Origin: Sulfurovum sp.
GTDB taxonomy: Bacteria > Campylobacterota > Campylobacteria > Campylobacterales > Sulfurovaceae
Length of the DNA stretch: 11,347 nucleotides
NCBI GenBank assembly: GCA_030626265.1
Contig: DAOUPF010000013.1
Location: 1 to 11,347 of the forward strand
Direction: 5' to 3'
The notes beneath the pieces were generated by a model. The model ran no database searches, was not told the origin of the DNA, and saw only the letters and a program-made list of their open reading frames with translations. Below are positions 1 through 6,040 of this stretch, in pieces (position 1 is the stretch's first letter; each line of letters opens with the position of its first letter). The translations under genes were made by a program, and so were the position numbers.

Positions 1-8
1 GCTCTCAA

Positions 9-419
9 CTATCCACGTCGAGACTCCGACATAGCTGATGATGATCTGGCGATTATCAATGCACTGCTAGACTTTGTGAAATATCCACTATAGGGATTCT
101 CCTTATAAATCTCCCAAACTCCACTCAAACAGATACCATTAGGATGAGCTAGCTTATCAAAATACTCTCGTATATCAGACCTATCCTCTAGTGTCCTCTT
201 CGCATCTTCTAGGATGATATTTCTACTCCATGTATAGAGCTTGCCATATGATACCTCATCTTGAGGCAAAACTTTCAGTCTATCAGAAGTAACTTGTTTC
301 CATACCTTATGGAAGCTATATTTACTAGATGAAACTTTAAGGATATTTTTTTCTATCTTTATATCTGAAGTACACCCACTTAGGACTAAGATGAGTAGTA
401 TTATTATCACTTTTTGCAT
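9..419 (-). CDS. Lipoprotein of unknown function, probably truncated by an in-frame stop
   Basis: A predicted 136-residue envelope lipoprotein. Residues 1-15 are a hydrophobic signal peptide ending in the lipobox Leu-Ser-Gly-Cys, so Cys16 should be lipidated after signal peptidase II cleavage. The start has a good ribosome binding site (AAGGG about 6 nt upstream). The middle part (around residues 57-130, with HPNGIC, GVWEI, YSGYF and IIARSSSAMSE) resembles, from memory, a catalase-fold-like lipoprotein family seen in sulfur-oxidising Campylobacterota. That family appears to continue well beyond the RRG motif where this one ends. Here a TAG follows RRG directly, and the same frame reads on as Leu-Arg to the window edge, which suggests a nonsense mutation rather than a natural end. 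It lies 108 bp downstream of moaA on the same strand; a TATACA-like -10 about 35 nt upstream is weak. The protein family is uncertain; lipoprotein status is secure. Confidence 0.7.
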   Translation of the reverse strand: MQKVIIILLILVLSGCTSDIKIEKNILKVSSSKYSFHKVWKQVTSDRLKVLPQDEVSYGKLYTWSRNIILEDAKRTLEDRSDIREYFDKLAHPNGICLSGVWEIYKENPYSGYFTKSSSALIIARSSSAMSESRRG

Positions 420-527
420 ATTTAACCCTTTATATTATTTCACTTTAAGGCTTTGTATATGATATCTAAATATGATAGTATTTTTAATAAAATGATTTTT
501 TGGTATTATTTAAGGGAGACTATAAAC

Positions 528-1508
528 CTACCCCCCAGTCTCATAAAATGCTCTAGCAGATACTTCTCTATCTCCTTCACCATCTTCATCGCTCCAGCGG
601 TTCTCTTTGGGCTTATCTTTTAGTACTGTAGCTAGTACATCTGCGGCAGCTTGGATATCACCTGCTTTTACTGACTCAGATATACTGAGTGCTTCATCAA
701 AATATAGACAAGGAATTAGATTGCCCTCTGCTGTGAGTCTGATACGGTTGCAGTTTTCACAGAAATCATGTTTGTGTGGGTCTATGAGTCCAAATATATA
801 GCCATTTTCCTGTATCTCGTAGTTGAAAGATGGGCTAGCACCCTCACGACCTAGCTGTCTGATAGTATATTTCTGTTTTATAATCTCTAGTATCTCTTTG
901 CCATGCATTCCCTCTATATCACTACTGGCATAGGAGTTTTCCATATACTCTATGAAACGAATTCTGATATCTCTCTCTCTACAAAACTCCATAACATCCA
1001 AAATCTCACCATCATTAACACCTTTGAGAGGAACCATATTTACCTTGACTCCTAGACCTACCTCTTGTGCTATAGCTATACCATCAAGTACTTTTGCTAG
1101 TACATTCTTCTGTGCTATATATGATGCTACTGCAGGTTTAAGAGTGTCTAGTGATACATTTATACGCTTTAGTCCTGCATCTTTGAGATCTTGTGCCATC
1201 TCTGGTAGTAGATAGCCATTGGTAGTAAGAGCCAAATCTATATCTGGTTTATAGTCATGTATCATACGGATAAAGCTATCCAAGTCATGACGCAACAGTG
1301 GCTCTCCACCAGTGATACGAATCTTATTTACACCCTCATCCATAGCAACTTTCATAAACAAAAACAGCTCTTCAAATGATAGTAGATTCTCTTTAGGAAC
1401 CCATGAAAATGGTTTCTCAGGCATACAATACTGACATCTAAAGTTACATCTCTCAGTAACTGAAACTCTAAGGTAATTGACTTCTCGTCCATGTCCATCT
1501 ATAAGCAT
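528..1508 (-). CDS. moaA: GTP 3',8-cyclase MoaA (molybdenum cofactor biosynthesis)
   Basis: A radical-SAM enzyme that converts GTP to 3',8-cyclo-7,8-dihydro-GTP, the first step of molybdopterin synthesis, acting before MoaC in the cytoplasm. The 326-residue length is normal. The N-terminal [4Fe-4S] cluster motif CxxxCxxC is at Cys21/25/28, a SAM-binding GGEP is at 67-70, and the second, substrate-binding cluster is held by Cys250, Cys253 and Cys267 (Cx2C-x13-C), followed by the GTP-contacting NRIRLTAEG stretch. The protein ends in the Gly-Gly tail needed by MoaA. No other moa/moe gene is nearby, so moaA is detached from the rest of its pathway here. The ribosome binding site is weak (GGAT about 6 nt before ATG). 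The presence of MoaA implies that molybdo-enzymes are made, but none is encoded in the window. Confidence 0.96.
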   Translation of the reverse strand: MLIDGHGREVNYLRVSVTERCNFRCQYCMPEKPFSWVPKENLLSFEELFLFMKVAMDEGVNKIRITGGEPLLRHDLDSFIRMIHDYKPDIDLALTTNGYLLPEMAQDLKDAGLKRINVSLDTLKPAVASYIAQKNVLAKVLDGIAIAQEVGLGVKVNMVPLKGVNDGEILDVMEFCRERDIRIRFIEYMENSYASSDIEGMHGKEILEIIKQKYTIRQLGREGASPSFNYEIQENGYIFGLIDPHKHDFCENCNRIRLTAEGNLIPCLYFDEALSISESVKAGDIQAAADVLATVLKDKPKENRWSDEDGEGDREVSARAFYETGG

Positions 1509-1551
1509 TTATAATCCAATATGTTATTTTGAAATAGAGTATCGAAATACA

Positions 1552-1575
1552 GATAAAAAAGGGGTGACTTTTATC
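1552..1575. repeat. Small A/T-rich hairpin upstream of moaA
   Basis: GATAAAA (1552-1558) and TTTTATC (1569-1575) form a 7-bp stem around a 10-nt G-rich loop. It sits 44 bp before the moaA start and right beside the heptamer array. It could be an RNA hairpin in the moaA leader or chance pairing in AT-rich DNA; no clear terminator U-tract goes with it. Confidence 0.3.
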
Positions 1576-1576
1576 A

Positions 1577-1611
1577 AGAATTAGAAGTTAGTGATTAGAA
1601 ATTAGAAATTA
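1577..1611 (+). repeat. Heptamer tandem repeat array, five units
   Basis: Five consecutive 7-bp units read AGAATTA, GAAGTTA, GTGATTA, GAAATTA, GAAATTA, in the gene-free stretch between moaA and petC. The unit resembles the one in the array at 10841-10886 (GTGATTA here, GTGAGTA there, read on the opposite strand). The pattern recalls the short tandem heptamer repeats known in some cyanobacterial genomes; any relation is inference. Confidence 0.6.
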
Positions 1612-1682
1612 ATTATAAGTTTTGCTTGAGTTTGTTGTAGATTTGGCTGAACGGTGCAAATGTAGTGAAGAGTTTAATACAA

Positions 1683-1731
1683 GAGGGGACATTGGTTGAA
1701 TTTGCAAAGCAAATTAAAGCTGTGTCCCCTC
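1683..1731. repeat. 49-bp G-rich imperfect palindrome, REP/MITE-like
   Basis: This is a symmetrical structure centred on base 1707. Outer arms GAGGGGACA (1683-1691) and TGTCCCCTC (1723-1731) match perfectly, and inner arms AATTTGC (1699-1705) and GCAAATT (1709-1715) close on an AAA loop. The 7-nt segments between them pair only partly. The G/C-rich ends in an AT-rich spacer and the nested symmetry resemble REP-type elements mobilised by REP-associated tyrosine transposases. It lies about 37 bp beyond the petC stop and could stabilise or end the petABC transcript, but no U-run follows it on the minus strand. Confidence 0.6.
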
Positions 1732-1750
1732 ACTCAGATACAACTGAGTG
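1731..1750 (-). other. Stem-loop just downstream of petC
   Basis: CACTCAG (1731-1737) and CTGAGTG (1744-1750) form a perfect 7-bp stem around a 6-nt loop, 17 bp after the petC stop codon and touching the right arm of the 49-bp palindrome. It could be part of a transcript end for petABC. It has no T-tract, so it is not a classical intrinsic terminator. Confidence 0.4.
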
Positions 1751-1767
1751 GAGATTGGATCGACCTA

Positions 1768-2736
1768 CTAATGTAAATCTCTCCAGTGTGCTTGCTTCCA
1801 TAGATACGCTAGTATCGTAAATATAACAAAGAAACCAATTACCCATGGTCCAAGAGCTTCACGCTTTGGCTTGCTAGGGTCTCCAGTCTCTTGAAGATAT
1901 TTCATGACTTTGTCCATACCATTTTGATTGAGACCAACTCTAGGCATAGCTGTTCCTGCTAGCTGTCCTTGAGGATTCTCGATAAGTGTCTCCAAAAAGT
2001 GATGACTTCGTGCACGATATATGATAGATAAATCTGGTGGTAATTTGCCCATATAAGCAGCTACTAGAGCCTGCTCTTCAGCAACTTTTTGCTTGAACTT
2101 CATACCCTCAACATCATAACCAGTCATAATATTACTCTTGGTTACTGGAGCAGTTCCGAGATGAGTTAGCTTACCATATCGGTTTGCATGACATCTCATA
2201 CATGCCTCTTCATATGCTACTTTTGGTGTAACATCTCCAGCCTTCTTAGCTTGTAAGTATGCTACAACATCAGCAATAGATTGTGGTGTTGGAAACATTG
2301 AACCAACAGAACCCATAGGGTGCATCATAGTATCAGCATACTTGTGATCAACATTTGATGCCATTGCTGGATCTTTTACTAAAGCTATTAGATAGTTTTT
2401 GTCATAGATTGCACCAGCATGCTCAAGGCTAGGAGGAACAACGCCCCCCATATTTGGTATTCCATCCATATGGCATCCCATACACATAGCATAGCCACCT
2501 TCACCAGCAGCCACGTCACCTTTGAGCTTAGCGATCTCTGCTACTTCAGCCCAAAATTTTGTTTTGGCCTCTTTTTTATCTTTAGATGCTTCTGCTATAT
2601 CAGCTTTACCATCATATACTAAACCATTGCTATCAACATGTTTATGCATCTGACCATGAGCAAATGGCTCAACACCATAGTACAAGATACCTGAAAAGAT
2701 TGCTACTACTGCAAATATTTTTAATTCTCTCATCAT
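1768..2736 (-). CDS. petC: Di-haem cytochrome c subunit of the bc1 complex
   Basis: This is the membrane-anchored electron-exit subunit of quinol:cytochrome c oxidoreductase, facing the periplasm. An N-terminal membrane segment lies at about 6-20 and a C-terminal anchor at about 297-313. There are two haem c sites, CMGCH (85-89) and CMRCH (179-183). After the second haem come PPDLS (233-237) with RAR nearby and AMPRVGL (263-269), both hallmarks of cytochrome c1; Met264 is the likely axial ligand. Single-haem c1 is usual elsewhere, whereas the di-haem form is typical of Campylobacterota. It is the last gene of petABC, 7 bp after petB. Two adjacent ATG codons are possible: the Shine-Dalgarno AAGGAG (2740-2745) lies only 3 nt from the first but 6 nt from the second, so translation probably begins at 2733, giving 321 residues. 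Confidence 0.94.
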   Translation of the reverse strand: MMRELKIFAVVAIFSGILYYGVEPFAHGQMHKHVDSNGLVYDGKADIAEASKDKKEAKTKFWAEVAEIAKLKGDVAAGEGGYAMCMGCHMDGIPNMGGVVPPSLEHAGAIYDKNYLIALVKDPAMASNVDHKYADTMMHPMGSVGSMFPTPQSIADVVAYLQAKKAGDVTPKVAYEEACMRCHANRYGKLTHLGTAPVTKSNIMTGYDVEGMKFKQKVAEEQALVAAYMGKLPPDLSIIYRARSHHFLETLIENPQGQLAGTAMPRVGLNQNGMDKVMKYLQETGDPSKPKREALGPWVIGFFVIFTILAYLWKQAHWRDLH

Positions 2737-2743
2737 CTGCTCC

Positions 2744-3979
2744 TTATTTCTTTTTTTCTAACATTGTTATGATTGGCAATGCTATCCATAGTGCAAAGAA
2801 TGTAATAGCAGCCCAGAAGCCAATAACATTCCAGATACCCTCTGGTGGAAGTTTACCCATAAATGTCAAGATAATACAATCAATCAATAGAATCCAGAAC
2901 CATATATTGAACAATCCTCTTCTACCTGCTGGAGCAACATTTGGACTTCTATCTAAGAACGGAAGTGCAAAGAATATACCCTGAGCAAATATAAATGCTA
3001 GCAATCCAAGGTCTTTACTAAATGGTCGTAAAATCTCATAACTCCATAGGAAGTACCACTCTGGATAAATATGTGCTGGAGTTTTAAGTCCATCTGCTGG
3101 ATCAAAGTTTACTGGATCCATCGCGAATGAGAAGTTATAAAATACTAGATAGAAGAATAGTATGAAATATACACCCAGCACAAAGACATCTTTACTCAAG
3201 AATACTGGTGAGAATGGAATAACTTTTGACTCTTTTTTGTTTCCTGCTTTCCAAAGTGCTGCAGCTTCATCAAAGTCTATATCTGCACCCTCTTGGTTGT
3301 TAACATGTGGTAATCTAAGTGTACCAAAGTGAAGCACGATAACTCCGATTATCATCAGTGGCATCAAGAAAACATGCAACATGAAGAATCTACCTAAGAA
3401 TGCTTGATCAGGAACATAATCCCCTCTAATCCACTCGACAAGAGCTGGAGAATTAAGTGCACCACCAGCAAAGTCTGGAGAGAAACCTTCAAATAGGTTA
3501 GTAATAACCATACCAGCCCAATAACTCATCTGACCCCATGGAAGCATATATCCTGAGAATGCTTCTGCTGAAAACAGAACAAAAAGAAGCATACCTGATA
3601 GCCAGATCAACTCACGACCACGCTTGTATGAACCATAATATATACCTGTAAACATATGAATATATATGATAAGGAACACCAATGATGCACCGATACCATG
3701 AACATGTCTCCATAACCAACCATAACCAACTTCAGTCATAGTTATATAGTTTACGCTATCAAATGCAAGTTTAGTATCTGGGATATAGTACATCAACAAG
3801 AATATACCACTCACTACCAATATACCAAATGTAGCTGCCAAAACCATACCCATTGCCCATAGGAAATTGATATCTTTTGGAATCCAGTACTCACTCTGCA
3901 TGACTTTTTTTAGGGTATTAACGCCAAGTCTCTGATCCATCCACTCGTTCAAGCTATTTGCTTTTTTAAAATGTGCCAT
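2744..3979 (-). CDS. petB: Cytochrome b subunit of the bc1 complex
   Basis: The integral-membrane quinol-oxidising core subunit, 411 residues in a single chain carrying both the cytochrome b and the subunit IV-like parts. Haem ligands are seen as His94/His108 in helix B and His202/His217 in helix D; the second pair has 14 intervening residues, as in b6f, rather than the 13 of mitochondrial cytochrome b. The quinol-oxidation (Qo) motif PEWY is at 306-309, and GYMLPWGQMS (143-152) is the usual stretch after helix C. Several strongly hydrophobic segments continue to the C-terminus. The Shine-Dalgarno (AAGGGAG) overlaps the petA stop codon, and the petC Shine-Dalgarno overlaps the petB stop, so the three genes are tightly coupled. 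The quinone is presumably menaquinone, as is usual for the phylum. Confidence 0.96.
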   Translation of the reverse strand: MAHFKKANSLNEWMDQRLGVNTLKKVMQSEYWIPKDINFLWAMGMVLAATFGILVVSGIFLLMYYIPDTKLAFDSVNYITMTEVGYGWLWRHVHGIGASLVFLIIYIHMFTGIYYGSYKRGRELIWLSGMLLFVLFSAEAFSGYMLPWGQMSYWAGMVITNLFEGFSPDFAGGALNSPALVEWIRGDYVPDQAFLGRFFMLHVFLMPLMIIGVIVLHFGTLRLPHVNNQEGADIDFDEAAALWKAGNKKESKVIPFSPVFLSKDVFVLGVYFILFFYLVFYNFSFAMDPVNFDPADGLKTPAHIYPEWYFLWSYEILRPFSKDLGLLAFIFAQGIFFALPFLDRSPNVAPAGRRGLFNIWFWILLIDCIILTFMGKLPPEGIWNVIGFWAAITFFALWIALPIITMLEKKK

Positions 3980-3989
3980 CTACTCTCCC

Positions 3990-4505
3990 TTATGCCGTAA
4001 GACCGGCGTCTTTTAGCTTTTTGTACTCTGGGCCTTCTTCGCCAAGTACAAGCTTTGTTCCATCTATTTTGAATGGAGGAATCACTAGTGGGCTTGGTGG
4101 CGGTGACTTTGTTACATTTCCACTCGCATCAAACTCGCCACCATGACAGGCACACAAAAAGTCATGGCTATCTGGTCTATAAGACGGGATACAACCAAGA
4201 TGTGTACAGAGACCAATAGAGATATGATAGTTTGCACCACCAATAACAAGATCTCTCTTGTCTTTCTTCATCTCTGCAGATTTTTTCAGGATAAAGATAG
4301 GTTTACCCCTCCACTTTTCTACTACCAACTGATTCTCTTTTGCTGGGCTTACATCAATGGTTGTAAAACCAGCTGATTTGACACTTGGCAATGGATCCCA
4401 GCTTCGTTTTGCTGCATAAAGTGCACCTATTGCACCCAGTCCAGTAAAGCCAGCAAGACCAAGACCAGTAATAAACTGTCGTCTTTCGCTACTCTTATCA
4501 CTCAT
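3990..4505 (-). CDS. petA: Rieske [2Fe-2S] subunit of the bc1 complex
   Basis: The high-potential iron-sulfur subunit that takes the first electron from quinol at the Qo site and passes it to the cytochrome c subunit. Its length of 171 residues is typical. The N-terminus has a twin-arginine motif (SERRQF, 6-11) followed by a hydrophobic anchor at about 12-31, consistent with Tat export. Rieske box I is CTHLGC (100-105) and box II CACHGG (118-123): Cys100, His102, Cys118 and His121 bind the cluster, and Cys105/Cys120 form the disulfide. The downstream PPPSP turn (135-139) is also a family feature. It is the first gene of petABC, with Shine-Dalgarno AAAGGA 5 nt before ATG, the TATAAT at 4538-4543 and the FNR-like box further upstream. 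Confidence 0.96.
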   Translation of the reverse strand: MSDKSSERRQFITGLGLAGFTGLGAIGALYAAKRSWDPLPSVKSAGFTTIDVSPAKENQLVVEKWRGKPIFILKKSAEMKKDKRDLVIGGANYHISIGLCTHLGCIPSYRPDSHDFLCACHGGEFDASGNVTKSPPPSPLVIPPFKIDGTKLVLGEEGPEYKKLKDAGLTA

Positions 4506-4537
4506 AGCTATCCTTTGTATAAAATTTTCGATTGTAG

Positions 4538-4543
4538 ATTATA
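4538..4543 (-). promoter_or_regulatory. -10 element of the petABC promoter
   Basis: A perfect TATAAT on the minus strand preceded by CG, giving a predicted transcription start near 4531 and a leader of about 26 nt before the petA ATG. There is no -35 hexamer at the standard distance; the only TTGACA-like hexamer is 26 bp upstream, inside the proposed activator box. This fits Campylobacterota promoters, whose -35 is poorly conserved, and an activator-dependent promoter. Confidence 0.6.
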
Positions 4544-4565
4544 CGGGAATTTATTTTAAATGATA

Positions 4566-4579
4566 TTGATGTCAATCAT
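4566..4579. promoter_or_regulatory. FNR/CRP-family binding site upstream of petABC
   Basis: On the plus strand the site reads TTGAT-GTCA-ATCAT (minus strand ATGAT-TGAC-ATCAA), nine of ten half-site positions matching the FNR consensus TTGAT-N4-ATCAA. Its centre (4572.5) is 41.5 bp from the start predicted from the -10, the classical class II activator position. Which CRP/FNR family member binds is not known. Confidence 0.5.
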
Positions 4580-4629
4580 TTATCAATATTATTTATCAGT
4601 TTTTATATTTTGGTGTGAAAAAAGGTTAC

Positions 4630-5463
4630 TTATTTTGCTATTAACTCTGCTAATTCTCTTGTTTTGAATAGGAGTCTTTTTGTATGATTCATACTATTTT
4701 TTATAGCATTTTCTAACTCTTTTGTATCAAACATATCGACTATAGATATACCTAACTCTTCCATATGCTCTTTGATACATATATCCAAATCACTACAATC
4801 TAGATAAACTATATTTGCTCCAGAACTATATGCTTCATATGCAGTTTGTACAGAAGATGTTACGATAGTTTTACTATTGGATATCAAATCCATATACTCT
4901 TCTGATTCATGTATTTTGCTAAAAGTATCTTCTAAGTCAGACTCATAATCTACATAAAAATACTCTCCTAAGAGTAGTTCAAAACCAAATGACTGGAAGA
5001 AGTCTGCATTTTTGAGAAGATATTTATCCGAGTCACTATCACTAAAAAATAGAAGAGTTCTATCCTCTTTTTCTCTACTTGTTATGGCTACATACTCCTC
5101 TGCTACTAGAGCCTCTATCTGTAATATCTGCTCTGTATATAGACTTTGTTCATCACAACTATTGGCAATTTTGTAAAGCTTTTCATACATCTCAGCATAG
5201 ACCTCTATCTTGCCTATATCATCTTCTGGAGAATCTATGATGAGGATATCTCCTCTCTTGGCTACTAAGTCAATATCCAGTATCGTCTCTACAGTAGTAC
5301 AGATTTTTACTCCCAAATCTCTAGCAGCACCTGATGCTCTATGATCATTGGTTAACATCTCTACTTCTAAGCCTTGTTTCTTTAACTCTTTATAGAGAAC
5401 AGCCATTCGTCTAAGCCTATCTAGTCCATATTTGTAATTGCTATAAGCATATATATAAGTCAT
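4630..5463 (-). CDS. PseG-like (GT-B fold) protein of unknown function
   Basis: This 277-residue predicted cytoplasmic protein resembles PseG, the UDP-sugar hydrolase of pseudaminic acid synthesis, and related GT-B proteins. The N-terminal part (12-31, ending RRMAVLYKELKKQG) aligns with the PseG region GxGHxxR plus helix, and IIDSP (75-79) sits where PseG has its first-domain strand. The C-terminal stretch TSSVQTAYEAYSSGANIVYLD (202-222) looks like the nucleotide-sugar binding loop. In this alignment the catalytic His of PseG (GHxxR) is Arg16, so hydrolase activity is doubtful. The acidic segment 141-147 (SDSDSDK) and a predicted helical middle part are otherwise unremarkable. It follows the exported-protein gene after 76 bp and is probably the third gene of the mnmG group. 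No pse or flagellar gene lies nearby. The ribosome binding site is weak. Confidence 0.6.
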   Translation of the reverse strand: MTYIYAYSNYKYGLDRLRRMAVLYKELKKQGLEVEMLTNDHRASGAARDLGVKICTTVETILDIDLVAKRGDILIIDSPEDDIGKIEVYAEMYEKLYKIANSCDEQSLYTEQILQIEALVAEEYVAITSREKEDRTLLFFSDSDSDKYLLKNADFFQSFGFELLLGEYFYVDYESDLEDTFSKIHESEEYMDLISNSKTIVTSSVQTAYEAYSSGANIVYLDCSDLDICIKEHMEELGISIVDMFDTKELENAIKNSMNHTKRLLFKTRELAELIAK

Positions 5464-5539
5464 TTTTTATCTCGTTGATGTATTATTTTGGAGCTATATT
5501 TTACTTTGTTTTCATTTAAGAAAAAGTTATACCAGTAAA

Positions 5540-6028
5540 TTACTGTTTATTTAAAAAGATTTGTGCCTTACTTTTGTTTAGTACTACTTTTCTCTCAATA
5601 AGTTTTCCGTTTTTAAAGCTAAAAAGTATATCATTCTCATAGATAGGCATATGGTCGATATCGGTATGGTTGACTACCCTTCCTTTGGATATAGTTATTG
5701 TTCCTGTAAACCATATAGCTTTTACTTTTTTGGCTTTTTGCTTGGGAAATAACTTTGATAGAGGTATCTCTTTTTCATCTGAAGAGCATGTGCACTCAAT
5801 AAGATTGATGATATATAGATAATCATCCTCCATCTTCCATGTGCCATGATATCCTCTCCAACAAGCAGAGCATGTACCAGCAAACTCTATTTTTTTATCA
5901 TAAATATATGATGATAGAGGATTTTCATGTATCTGATATCTTTTTTTATCTACTATAAAAGTCTCACCTAGTTGCGGTGTAGCAAAAAGATAAATACTGG
6001 CAATACATATGAGTAAAAAGTGTCTCAT
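5540..6028 (-). CDS. Exported cysteine-rich protein of unknown function
   Basis: A 162-residue protein with a clear signal peptide (1-16, MRHFLLICIASIYLFA), so probably periplasmic or secreted. I do not recognise a named family, although the WRGYHGTWKMEDDYLYI stretch (57-73) followed by IYENDILFSFKNGKL (129-143) recalls a small uncharacterised beta-rich domain found in many bacteria. Four cysteines of the mature part form two close pairs, Cys53-x2-Cys56 and Cys79-x-Cys81, suited to metal binding or disulfides. It starts 12 bp after mnmG with Shine-Dalgarno AAAAGGA about 7 nt before ATG, so it is very likely co-transcribed with mnmG. The stop codon lies within a 13-bp palindrome (CAGTAA/TTACTG, 5533-5545). 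Confidence 0.7.
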   Translation of the reverse strand: MRHFLLICIASIYLFATPQLGETFIVDKKRYQIHENPLSSYIYDKKIEFAGTCSACWRGYHGTWKMEDDYLYIINLIECTCSSDEKEIPLSKLFPKQKAKKVKAIWFTGTITISKGRVVNHTDIDHMPIYENDILFSFKNGKLIERKVVLNKSKAQIFLNKQ

Positions 6029-6040
6029 TTTATTTTCCTT

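Noticed and set aside
1..93. Plus-strand open frame (about 30 codons ending in TAG) that at first looked like the tail of a transposase.
   Set aside because: It is antisense to the better supported lipoprotein frame, and the similarity to IS3-type sequence was too short to hold up.
516..542. GAGACT/AGTCTC inverted repeat at the moaA stop codon as a terminator.
   Set aside because: A 6-bp stem with a 15-nt loop and no T-tract is too weak to call.
4616..4629. T7 run just after the PseG-like gene as an intrinsic terminator.
   Set aside because: No stem precedes the T-run.
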